Assembly (NCBI GenBank): GCA_020628935.1
Contig: JAHDEG010000004.1
Location: forward strand, 19,233-83,232
Origin: Flavobacteriales bacterium
GTDB lineage: Bacteria; Bacteroidota; Bacteroidia; Flavobacteriales_G; JALEGO01
DNA length: 64,000 nucleotides
Direction: 5' to 3'
A program made the translations under genes and the position numbers. The notes under the pieces were generated by a model, which ran no database searches, had not been told where the DNA came from, and saw nothing but the letters and a program-made list of their open reading frames with translations. How positions within the stretch are numbered: position 1 is the first letter of the stretch; each line of letters opens with the position of its first letter. Shown here in pieces: positions 44,478 through 52,151 of the stretch.

Positions 44478-45722
44478 TTATTGGCAGATAAAGGGTTTTG
44501 AAACAACTACTTTACTGTTTCTTAGGGTTATAAAATAAGAACCCGGCTTGGTTGAGTTGAGCTTAATAGTATTGTCACCATTGGTGAAAATACCATTCTG
44601 TATTAATTGACCCTGCAATGTGTATATCTCATATTTAAAGGTATTTTCGTTAGACGCTACAATACGTAAAATATTATCTGTTGCTGGGCTTAATACTTTA
44701 ACCACCTCCTTTTTACTAAGGGATGTTGTAGAGGTTAAAATCGGATCGTAGGTTAATGTAGAAACCACAGGCAAGTGATCAGACATATTAAACAAAGAAC
44801 TCGCGACTAGCGCATCTACACTTGCATTATTATTAATATTAATTTGTCCGTTGAAATAACTGCCATCTTGACCAAACGCTTCATAAGTTCCTGGCACGTA
44901 ACCTAAACCATTGGTATTATTTAAAACTTCATCATTCATTAAAATAAAGTCAAATCTATCATCCATCCCACCAGATGCACCGCAACCAGACGAGGTTCTA
45001 GTAGACTGCGTATGAACCTCAGCAAACGAACCATTATTATTCCAATTTCCAAGCGTGTTAATAGGATCTTTTAATCCCTTCGCTCCATCAATTAATGTTT
45101 GAAATGCCGGCTCACTCGATTTGTAAATATTTAAATCTCCACACAAAATAAAGTTTCTATCATCAAATTGATCGGTATATGCTCTAATTGCCTCTGCCGC
45201 CTGATTTCTTTTAAACGTATCTCCACTACCCGCTTTAAAATGTGCCACAATAACATCAACAATAACACTATCTTCTCCTGTTTTCTTTAAGTAAAGCGTG
45301 TATATATCTAACATTCGCGTAAGATAGTTACCATTTAAAGCGTTATTTATAATTTGTTGGTCTAGGAGTTCAAAAACGGTATTATCATAATACAACATAT
45401 TAACCAACCCAGTTGAACTAAAGTAGGTATCTGTAGCTCTAGAAAAATCTTCACTGGTTTCATTAAAAACTTCATCTAAAATAACTTGAGCTAGTGTGTT
45501 TTCTCCATTCTGAATATTCACCTTCATTTCATTTACTGTAAAAATATCGGGCGAGTATGAACCTACAATATTTTTTAAATAGGTAATCTTATCTTCAACC
45601 GATTTACACCCCGTTTCTTGACTACCAAAATTTAATAGATTATAGTGCATCAACTTAATTTCTGATTGAGACCATAAAATAAAGGAAAAGAAAACAAAAA
45701 GGTTTGTGAGGATAATGCGCAT
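44478..45722 (-). CDS. T9SS-secreted endonuclease/exonuclease/phosphatase-fold protein
   Basis: 414 aa. The signal peptide is 1-~18 (FFSFILWSQ). The EEP-fold core shows MHYNLLNFG, DIFTVNEMK, IVAHFKAGSGD, FILCGDLNIYKSSEP and MNDEVL...MSDHLPVVSTL, in order, covering the catalytic Asn/Glu/His/Asp residues of DNase-I-like enzymes. The C-terminal ~75 residues (LSPATDNILRIVASNENTF ... GSYFITLRNSKVVVSKPFIC) form a type A T9SS sorting domain. It is probably an extracellular nuclease or phosphodiesterase. The gene lies upstream of parE and is divergent from the deoxyhypusine-synthase-like gene, with only 42 bp between starts. Confidence 0.87.
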   Translation of the reverse strand: MRIILTNLFVFFSFILWSQSEIKLMHYNLLNFGSQETGCKSVEDKITYLKNIVGSYSPDIFTVNEMKVNIQNGENTLAQVILDEVFNETSEDFSRATDTYFSSTGLVNMLYYDNTVFELLDQQIINNALNGNYLTRMLDIYTLYLKKTGEDSVIVDVIVAHFKAGSGDTFKRNQAAEAIRAYTDQFDDRNFILCGDLNIYKSSEPAFQTLIDGAKGLKDPINTLGNWNNNGSFAEVHTQSTRTSSGCGASGGMDDRFDFILMNDEVLNNTNGLGYVPGTYEAFGQDGSYFNGQININNNASVDALVASSLFNMSDHLPVVSTLTYDPILTSTTSLSKKEVVKVLSPATDNILRIVASNENTFKYEIYTLQGQLIQNGIFTNGDNTIKLNSTKPGSYFITLRNSKVVVSKPFICQ

Positions 45723-45764
45723 GAATGAATTATTTTTACACTACAAACGTAACACTTTAATTGT

Positions 45765-46736
45765 ATGTATAGTTCTGTCAGAGAATTTATGGAGAAAAAC
45801 TACCTGCACTTTAATGCTGCAAGTGTAGTTGATGCTGCCAAAGGATACGAAGCGCATTTAAATGCCGATGGTAAAATGCTTATTTCATTAGCAGGAGCCA
45901 TGAGCACAGCCGAATTAGGTATTTCACTTGCCGAAATGATTAGGCAGGATAAAGTTGCAATTATATCTTGTACTGGTGCCAATTTAGAAGAAGACATTAT
46001 GAATTTAGTTGCTCATTCACACTACAAACGCGTACCAAACTACCGTGATTTAACTCCAAAAGAAGAATGGGATTTACTTGAAAAAGGCTTAAACAGAGTA
46101 ACTGATACATGCATACCTGAAGAAGAAGCTTTCAGAAGACTTCAAAAGCATATTTTTAAAATTTGGAAGGATGCTGAAAAAGCAGGCGAACGTTTTTTCC
46201 CCCATGAGTACATGTACAAAATGTTACTTTCTGGGGTACTAGAGCAGTATTACGAAATAGACCCAAAAAACTCATGGATGTTGGCTGCTGCTGAAAAAAA
46301 CTTACCAATTATAGTTCCTGGCTGGGAAGACTCCACCATGGGTAATATTTTCGCATCCTATTGCATAAAAAGTGAATTAGTGCCATCAACTGTAAAATCT
46401 GGCATAGAATACATGACCTACTTAGCAGACTGGTACAAAAATAATTCTGAAGGAAAAGGAGTTGGCTTTTTTCAAATTGGAGGCGGTATTGCAGGTGACT
46501 TTCCTATATGTGTTGTACCCATGATGTATCAAGATTTAGAAATGTATGACATACCTTTTTGGTCATACTTTTGCCAAATATCAGATTCTACAACAAGCTA
46601 CGGATCTTATTCTGGAGCAGTTCCCAATGAAAAAATAACATGGGGAAAATTAGATATTGATACCCCAAAATATATTATTGAATCAGACGCTACAATTGTA
46701 GCTCCCTTAATATTTGCCTGGTTACTGAATCAATAA
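45765..46736 (+). CDS. Deoxyhypusine-synthase-like protein
   Basis: 323 aa. It belongs to the DHS family (NAD-dependent aminobutyl transfer). The N-terminal NAD-binding segments AGAMSTAELG and ISCTGANLEED are present, and the catalytic lysine motif ITWGKL (Lys295) is intact, followed by ESDATIVAPLIFAWLL. Eukaryotes and archaea use DHS to modify eIF5A; bacterial homologues are thought to make homospermidine or related polyamines, or have unknown targets. No arginine decarboxylase, agmatinase or eIF5A gene is adjacent. The preserved lysine suggests activity; the acceptor substrate is not known. Confidence 0.88.
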   Translation: MYSSVREFMEKNYLHFNAASVVDAAKGYEAHLNADGKMLISLAGAMSTAELGISLAEMIRQDKVAIISCTGANLEEDIMNLVAHSHYKRVPNYRDLTPKEEWDLLEKGLNRVTDTCIPEEEAFRRLQKHIFKIWKDAEKAGERFFPHEYMYKMLLSGVLEQYYEIDPKNSWMLAAAEKNLPIIVPGWEDSTMGNIFASYCIKSELVPSTVKSGIEYMTYLADWYKNNSEGKGVGFFQIGGGIAGDFPICVVPMMYQDLEMYDIPFWSYFCQISDSTTSYGSYSGAVPNEKITWGKLDIDTPKYIIESDATIVAPLIFAWLLNQ

Positions 46737-46798
46737 TACGAACTTTAACTTTAAGTAAAACTTCCTTATTTTAGCAATTCGAAAATAAACCCTACTTT

Positions 46799-48700
46799 AT
46801 GAAAAAGATAGATTCATTTGAAGAGTATCAAGAGCAATATGAAAAAAGCATTGAAAACCCAGAACAATTCTGGAGCGATATTGCAGATACATTTAATTGG
46901 AAAAAAAAGTGGGAAAAAATATTAGATTGGAATTTTTCTGAACCAAATGTAAACTGGTTTAAAGGAGGAAAACTAAACATTACCGAAAACTGCTTAGATC
47001 GTCATCTAAAAACACAACCAAACAAAACAGCAATAATTTGGGAACCTAATAACCCAAACGATGCTCACAAAACAGTCACTTATAAAGAATTACACGAAGA
47101 AGTTAATAAAACTGCCAACGCACTAAAAAACCTAGGCGTTAACAAAGGCGACAGAGTATGTTTATACATGCCTATGTCTCTCGAGTTATCATATACCGTT
47201 TTGGCCTGCGCTCGAATAGGAGCAATACACTCAGTAGTATTTGCTGGGTTTTCGGCAAAGTCGTTAGCAGACAGAATTAATGATGCAAGTTGCGAATTAT
47301 TAATTACTGCAGACGGATTTTACAGAGGTAAAAAATACATTGATTTAAAACAAATTGCTGACGAAGCTTTAGAAATCACACCAAGCATAAAGCATTCATT
47401 AATACTAAAGCATTCGAATATGGATGTAACCATGAAACAAGGCAGAGATCTTTGGTTTCATGAGCAAGTAAACTATCAATCAACAGAGTGCGAAGCAACA
47501 ACTATGGATGCTGAAGATCCATTATTTATATTGTATACATCTGGCTCAACCGGAACCCCAAAAGGAGTAGTTCACTCTACTGGAGGGTATATGGTATATG
47601 CAGAATACTCATTCAGAAACGTATTTCAATACGAAGAAAATGATATTTACTGGTGTACAGCAGATATTGGATGGATTACCGGACATACATATATAGTATA
47701 CGGACCATTACTAGCTGGAGCAACAACCGTACTATTTGAAGGAACACCAACTTACCCTAACCCAGGACGATTTTGGGAAATAGTTGAAAAATTAAAAGTA
47801 AATACATTTTACACTGCACCAACAGCAATTAGAGCATTGCAAGCATGCGAAATTGAAAATGTAACTCGGTACAATTTATCCTCCCTTAAAACATTGGGAA
47901 GTGTAGGTGAACCTATTAACGAAGAAGCGTGGCAGTGGTATTATAAACACATTGGCAAAGAAAAGTGTGCATTGGTAGACACTTGGTGGCAAACAGAAAC
48001 TGGCGGAATTATGATTTCACCATTAGCAGGTATTACTAAAGAAAAACCAACATTTGCTACATACCCTTTACCAGGTATACAGCCAGTATTAGTAGATGAA
48101 AAAGGCAATATAATAGAAGGAAATAATGTAGAAGGTAATTTGTGCATAAAATTCCCTTGGCCATCAATGATAAGAACAACCTGGGGCGATCATGAAAGAT
48201 GTAAAAACACCTATTTTTCAACCTATAAAAACATGTATTTCACAGGCGATGGTTGTAAAAGAGACGAAAACGGAATGTATCGTATAACTGGTAGGGTTGA
48301 CGATGTAATAAACGTATCTGGTCACAGAATAGGAACTGCAGAGGTTGAAAACGCAATAAACAGCTTTGAAGGCGTGGTAGAATCTGCAGTAGTCGGTTAC
48401 CCACATGATATTAAGGGACAAGGTATTTACGCCTACATAATTTGCGAAGGCAACATCGAAAACAATGAAACGCTTTCTCAATTAGTTAGAAAACATATTA
48501 CCACAGAAATTGGTGCATTAGCAAAGCCAGACAAAATCCAAGTAGTAAGTGGCTTACCAAAAACAAGATCGGGTAAAATAATGCGAAGAATTTTAAGAAA
48601 GGTAGCTGAAGGAAATTTTGATAGTTTAGGAGATACCAGTACACTTTTAGATCCATCAGTAGTAAATGAAATAGTTGAAAAACGAGATTTAGTAGGATAA
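46799..48700 (+). CDS. acs: Acetyl-coenzyme A synthetase
   Basis: 633 aa, the usual length. AMP-forming adenylation motifs are LYTSGSTGTPKGVVH (P-loop), DTWWQTETGG and YFTGDGCKRDENG, followed by GRVDDVINVSGHRIGTAEVE. The C-terminal PKTRSGKIMRRILR carries the regulatory lysine that is acetylated in other bacteria. It makes acetyl-CoA from acetate, ATP and CoA. The stop is only 1 bp before the ATG of the GT2 gene, so the two may be cotranscribed. A promoter-like TATTTTAG lies at 46767-46774. Confidence 0.95.
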   Translation: MKKIDSFEEYQEQYEKSIENPEQFWSDIADTFNWKKKWEKILDWNFSEPNVNWFKGGKLNITENCLDRHLKTQPNKTAIIWEPNNPNDAHKTVTYKELHEEVNKTANALKNLGVNKGDRVCLYMPMSLELSYTVLACARIGAIHSVVFAGFSAKSLADRINDASCELLITADGFYRGKKYIDLKQIADEALEITPSIKHSLILKHSNMDVTMKQGRDLWFHEQVNYQSTECEATTMDAEDPLFILYTSGSTGTPKGVVHSTGGYMVYAEYSFRNVFQYEENDIYWCTADIGWITGHTYIVYGPLLAGATTVLFEGTPTYPNPGRFWEIVEKLKVNTFYTAPTAIRALQACEIENVTRYNLSSLKTLGSVGEPINEEAWQWYYKHIGKEKCALVDTWWQTETGGIMISPLAGITKEKPTFATYPLPGIQPVLVDEKGNIIEGNNVEGNLCIKFPWPSMIRTTWGDHERCKNTYFSTYKNMYFTGDGCKRDENGMYRITGRVDDVINVSGHRIGTAEVENAINSFEGVVESAVVGYPHDIKGQGIYAYIICEGNIENNETLSQLVRKHITTEIGALAKPDKIQVVSGLPKTRSGKIMRRILRKVAEGNFDSLGDTSTLLDPSVVNEIVEKRDLVG

Positions 48701-48701
48701 T

Positions 48702-49415
48702 ATGATAGATAGATTAGTCATAATCCCCACTTACAACGAAAAAGAGAATATTGAAAACATGGTGCGTACCGTGTTTAAACTTCCTTTAGAATTTCACATC
48801 CTCATTATCGATGATGGCTCACCAGACGGAACAGGAAACATAATTAAATCTCTACAAACCGAGTTTAAAGACAAGCTTCACCTTGTTGAGAGATCAGGTA
48901 AACTAGGCCTAGGCACAGCTTATATCCACGGTTTTAAATGGGCATTAGAAAGAGAATACAATTATATTTTCGAAATGGATGCCGATTTTTCACACAACCC
49001 TAAAGATCTAATTCGCTTACATGAAGCCTGCGATAAACAAGGCGCAGATATGAGCATTGGCTCACGTTATGTAAAGGGCGGCAATGTTAAAAACTGGGAT
49101 ATGAAACGTATACTCCTATCCTATTTTGCATCTATTTATGTACGTGCGATACTTTGGGTGAGTATTAAAGACACAACTGCCGGCTTTGTATGCTACAAAC
49201 GTAAAGTACTAGAGACCATTAAGTTAGACAAAATTCAATTTATGGGCTATGCCTTTCAAATAGAAATGAAGTATACAACCAAGCGCTTAGGTTTTAAAAT
49301 AAAAGAGGTGCCAATTACATTTATCGATAGAGTTTTAGGTAAATCTAAAATGAGCTCAAAAATTTTCAGAGAAGCATTACTTGGCGTGTTTATTATCAAA
49401 AATAAAGAGCTTTAA
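48702..49415 (+). CDS. Polyprenol-phosphate mannosyltransferase (GT2, Dpm1-like)
   Basis: 237 aa. The GT-A fold is shown by IPTYNEKENIENMV at the N-terminus, IDDGSPDGTG, the DxD-type EMDADFSHNP and TTAGFVCYKRKVLE. It transfers mannose (or a similar sugar) from a nucleotide sugar to polyprenol phosphate on the cytoplasmic face. The C-terminal membrane domain seen in some homologues is absent. It follows acs by 1 bp, a common pairing in Flavobacteria where the next genes are usually DUF4296 and pyrC-like. Confidence 0.88.
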   Translation: MIDRLVIIPTYNEKENIENMVRTVFKLPLEFHILIIDDGSPDGTGNIIKSLQTEFKDKLHLVERSGKLGLGTAYIHGFKWALEREYNYIFEMDADFSHNPKDLIRLHEACDKQGADMSIGSRYVKGGNVKNWDMKRILLSYFASIYVRAILWVSIKDTTAGFVCYKRKVLETIKLDKIQFMGYAFQIEMKYTTKRLGFKIKEVPITFIDRVLGKSKMSSKIFREALLGVFIIKNKEL

Positions 49416-49582
49416 TCGTTTTATTTTGCGCTATTACCCGTCTTACACTAAAGTCTTTTCGCGTAAAGTAACTCATGTAAGCTTTAAAGTAGTTTCCGTT
49501 GGTCACTCCTTTAAAACAACAAACGTAAACAGTACACTTCAAAGAGCTACCGTTTCACCCGGGGCGATAAACACATATCTAT

Positions 49583-50125
49583 ATGTATAAATACATAGCC
49601 ATACTAAGAGGCATTAATGTTGGAGGAAAAAACAAAATCCTCATGAAAAACCTTAAAGAAGCACTAGCAGAAATATCTCTGAAAAACATTGTGACATACA
49701 TTCAAAGCGGCAATATTATATTTGAATATAATAAAGCAGAAGCTGAGAAATCCCTCCAAAAAAAAATTGAAATAACAATAAAGTCAATTTTTGAGCTATC
49801 CATCCCTGTTATGGTCTTCAACTCAAACTATTGGAAACAAGTATCTTCCCAAAACAATTATTATAATGATGGAGTGCCAATTGAACGCCTACATTTAACT
49901 TTTTTAGCAGAAAAGCCAACTCAACAATTAATGCAAAAACTAGGCGAAATAAACTTAAAACAAGATATCTTTTATGTTAACGACAAAGTAGTATACATAA
50001 ACTGTGAAAACAAATATCATCAGTCTCCACTAACAAATAACAACATAGAGAAAAAGCTAAATACTACAGCAACAACACGAAATTTTAAAACAGTGTTAAA
50101 GCTAAACGAATTAGCCAATACATAG
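49583..50125 (+). CDS. DUF1697 protein
   Basis: 180 aa. The N-terminus AILRGINVGGKNKILMKNLK (residues ~6-25), followed by YIQSGNIIFEY near residue 41 and the C-terminal block RLHLTFLAEKP, are the DUF1697 signature. The fold is ferredoxin-like. Function unknown; these are widespread stand-alone cytosolic proteins. It is preceded by 167 bp with no recognised gene and followed 16 bp later by the DUF4296 lipoprotein gene. Confidence 0.9.
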   Translation: MYKYIAILRGINVGGKNKILMKNLKEALAEISLKNIVTYIQSGNIIFEYNKAEAEKSLQKKIEITIKSIFELSIPVMVFNSNYWKQVSSQNNYYNDGVPIERLHLTFLAEKPTQQLMQKLGEINLKQDIFYVNDKVVYINCENKYHQSPLTNNNIEKKLNTTATTRNFKTVLKLNELANT

Positions 50126-50141
50126 CTACAAACCCATTGTC

Positions 50142-50555
50142 TTGAATATAATAAACAAAATAGCCCAAACTCTTTTGCTACTAATAAGTATCGTTGTAGT
50201 AACATTTTGTAGTAGTAAACAAGAAGCAAAAAATACAGCACCCAATCAGCCAAAAAATATTATTCCTTTAGAGCAATTTAAAGCGATACTGTTAGATATG
50301 AATTTAGTAGAAGCTACTTTTCATAAAAGAGGCATAAAACCTTATAATAAGGATAGCATAACAAAGTACTTTAACGAAACCATTACAAAACATAAAATCA
50401 CACAAAAAGACTATCAACTAGCGTTTGATTACTATCATAATAGCCCTGAAGAAATATCAAAAGTATACGAACAAATAATGGAAGAATTAAGTATAAAAAA
50501 AGCTGAACTTCAAAAAAATGGAACAGACAGTTTAAAAAACAAACCGATCCTATAA
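50142..50555 (+). CDS. DUF4296 lipoprotein
   Basis: 137 aa with a TTG start. The lipobox gives Cys23 (IVVVTFC). Residues ~40-125 match DUF4296: PLEQFKAILLDMNLVEATFH, IKPYNKDSITKYFNETITKH and DYYHNSPEEISKVYEQIMEE. Function unknown; in flavobacteria it commonly sits near polyprenol-phosphate mannosyltransferase, as here. No Shine-Dalgarno is seen, and the TTG start is chosen because it opens the lipoprotein signal directly. Confidence 0.88.
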   Translation: MNIINKIAQTLLLLISIVVVTFCSSKQEAKNTAPNQPKNIIPLEQFKAILLDMNLVEATFHKRGIKPYNKDSITKYFNETITKHKITQKDYQLAFDYYHNSPEEISKVYEQIMEELSIKKAELQKNGTDSLKNKPIL

Positions 50556-50617
50556 ATTATTACAAAGTATAAAACAGCTTATTTAGTTAAACACGATATA
50601 GCAAACAGAGTTAATTA

Positions 50618-50648
50618 TTTCATCTTCCAATAATTTTCTTTATTTTTG
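50618..50648 (+). promoter_or_regulatory. Probable promoter of the rpsF-rpsR-rplI operon
   Basis: TTTC (50618-50621, near TTTG), 19 bp, then TATTTTTG (50641-50648, an exact TAnnTTTG), followed by C. It lies 23 bp before the rpsF ATG. Confidence 0.6.
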
Positions 50649-50671
50649 CAAGCTAATTATAAATTTAACCT

Positions 50672-51013
50672 ATGGAACGTTACGAAACTGTTTTCATTTT
50701 AACTCCCGTTTTGTCTGAAGGCCAGGCAAAGGAAGCAGTGAACTCTTACAAAGACCTTATCAAAAAGAATGAAGGTAAATTAGTTCACTCTGAAGATTGG
50801 GGCTTGAAAAAGCTTGCTTACCCTATTCAAAAAAAATCTACCGGATTTTATCACCTTTTAGAATTTGAAGCACCAGGCGCTTTTATTGGCGAAATGGAAC
50901 TTCAATTTAGAAGAGATGAAAGAATTATTCGTTACATGACAGTAAAAATGGATAAACACCATATTTCATTTGCTGAAAGTAGAGAAGGTAGAAAAAAATC
51001 AGCTAAAGCATAA
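50672..51013 (+). CDS. rpsF: 30S ribosomal protein S6
   Basis: 113 aa. The YETVFILTPVLSEGQAKEAV start, the SEDWGLKKLAYPIQKKSTGFY core and the RRDERIIRYMTVKMDKH segment are standard S6. It binds the central domain of 16S rRNA together with S18. It is first gene of the rpsF-rpsR-rplI operon. The priB/ssb gene that sits between rpsF and rpsR in many bacteria is absent, as usual in Bacteroidota. Confidence 0.97.
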   Translation: MERYETVFILTPVLSEGQAKEAVNSYKDLIKKNEGKLVHSEDWGLKKLAYPIQKKSTGFYHLLEFEAPGAFIGEMELQFRRDERIIRYMTVKMDKHHISFAESREGRKKSAKA

Positions 51014-51025
51014 AAAAAGAGTACG

Positions 51026-51289
51026 ATGGCAAAAAATGACGTAAGATATTTAGCTCCTATTAATATTGAGCTTAAAAAAGATAAATTCTGCTGGTTCAAA
51101 AAAGCAGGAATCAAGTATATTGATTACAAAGACGATGAGTTTTTGAAAAGCTTTATCAACGAACAAGGAAAGATTTTACCAAGAAGAATTTCTGGTACAT
51201 CTGTAAAATACCAAAGAAAACTGTCTCAAGCTATCAAAAGAGCAAGACACATGGCTATACTACCATTCATTGGAGATTTAATTAAATAA
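51026..51289 (+). CDS. rpsR: 30S ribosomal protein S18
   Basis: 87 aa. The conserved core is [20 protein letters not shown], followed by [20 protein letters not shown] and [12 protein letters not shown]. It partners S6 in the small-subunit platform. It lies 12 bp after rpsF and 15 bp before rplI. It lacks the zinc-binding cysteines seen in some S18 proteins, apart from a single Cys near residue 13, so it is the C-minus type. Confidence 0.97.
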   Translation: MAKNDVRYLAPINIELKKDKFCWFKKAGIKYIDYKDDEFLKSFINEQGKILPRRISGTSVKYQRKLSQAIKRARHMAILPFIGDLIK

Positions 51290-51304
51290 ATTTAAGACAG
51301 AGAC

Positions 51305-51751
51305 ATGGAAGTAATATTAAAGAAAAACATAGAAAACTTAGGTCATACAGACGAGTTAGTAACTGTTAAGCCAGGCTACGGAAGAAATTTCTTAATCCCA
51401 CAGGGACATGCTGTTTTAGCTACAGCATCTTTAAAGAAAATGCACACTGAAACACTTAAGCAACGTGCGCATAAAGATGCTAAAGTAAAAGAAGAAGCTG
51501 AAAAAATGGTTGCTAAACTTAAAGACATGACTGTTAAAATCGCAACTAAAGTTGGCGATAAAGGCAAGATATTCGGTTCTATTAACTCAATTCAACTTTC
51601 TGAAGCATTAGGTAAATTAGGTTTCACTGTTGATAGAAAAGACATCAAAATTAAAAATGAGCCAATTAAACAAATTGGTGTTTATGAAGCAGACGTTAAG
51701 CTACATAAAGATGTTAAAGAATCAATCAAGTTTGAAGTTGTAGGAGAATAA
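51305..51751 (+). CDS. rplI: 50S ribosomal protein L9
   Basis: 148 aa. The N-terminal rRNA-binding domain is MEVILKKNIENLGHTDELVT with GYGRNFLIPQGHAVLA. A long connecting helix is followed by the C-terminal domain (IFGSINSIQLSEALGKLG, DRKDIKI). The length and two-domain layout are standard. It is the last gene of the operon and is followed 25 bp later by a strong terminator. Confidence 0.97.
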   Translation: MEVILKKNIENLGHTDELVTVKPGYGRNFLIPQGHAVLATASLKKMHTETLKQRAHKDAKVKEEAEKMVAKLKDMTVKIATKVGDKGKIFGSINSIQLSEALGKLGFTVDRKDIKIKNEPIKQIGVYEADVKLHKDVKESIKFEVVGE

Positions 51752-51776
51752 TCCAACAACGCTTAACATTAAAAAA

Positions 51777-51812
51777 ACCACTAAACGCTTCGCGTTTAGT
51801 GGTTTTTTTTTT
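51777..51812 (+). terminator. Strong intrinsic terminator after rplI
   Basis: A 12-bp perfect stem (51777-51788 with 51792-51803, ACCACTAAACGC / GCGTTTAGTGGT) with a TTC loop is followed by a run of ten T from 51803. It is flanked by A-rich sequence on the left, so it could also work on the minus strand. Confidence 0.85.
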
Positions 51813-52101
51813 GTAGCAGTGTTTTTTAGTTGCACCAATTTTCTCCGTGACGAGAATTTATTTAGAAGGAAGATACCCAGAGAAATTAACTAACTCTGAA
51901 CTTGTTTCAGAGATCCGTTAACCGAACTTATATTTTGAGAGTATTAAATCGAATATTTTATAAGCCTTGATCTTTTGGTTCTTTTGCATCAAGGCAAAAA
52001 GAACATCCATCACAATACAATACAACCCTTTTCAAACAAACACAAGCTTAATACTTAATTACATGATATTAAACTAAAAAAAACGAAGCATCCCCAACCA
52101 C
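51813..52101. other. Gene-free stretch between rplI and aconitase
   Basis: No ORF with coding character is seen. It holds a pseudoknot-like repeat (51964-52004, listed separately) and otherwise AT-rich sequence. An inverted pair CTCTGAAC / GTTTCAGAG near 51893-51914 gives a weak short hairpin. Confidence 0.5.
51964..52004. repeat. Small pseudoknot-like intergenic element
   Basis: GCCTTGAT (51964-51971) pairs with ATCAAGGC (51988-51995). GTTCTTTT (51978-51985), inside that loop, pairs with AAAAGAAC (51997-52004) outside it. The interleaved arms are the geometry of an H-type pseudoknot. From memory, repeats of the form CTTGATCTTTTGGTTCTTTT...CAAAAAGAAC are frequent between genes in Bacteroidota. 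Confidence 0.55.
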
Positions 52102-52132
52102 TTGCAAAACATGAGTATTTTCTGTAATTTCG
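52102..52132 (+). promoter_or_regulatory. Probable aconitase promoter
   Basis: TTG (52102-52104), 20 bp, then TAATTTCG (52125-52132, near TAnnTTTG) and C. The element ends 19 bp before the ATG at 52152. Confidence 0.5.
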
Positions 52133-52151
52133 CAGAACAAAACTGAGCAAT

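Noticed and set aside
45723-45764. Bidirectional promoter between the nuclease-like and deoxyhypusine-synthase-like genes.
   Set aside because: A shared promoter region must exist in this 42-bp gap or extend into the genes, but no clear TAnnTTTG boxes could be assigned.
49416-49582. A 69-residue ORF (49381-49590) in the gap between the GT2 and DUF1697 genes.
   Set aside because: It overlaps the GT2 3' end, its composition is unlike neighbours and it matches no family that I know; the 167-bp gap holds no convincing gene or repeat.
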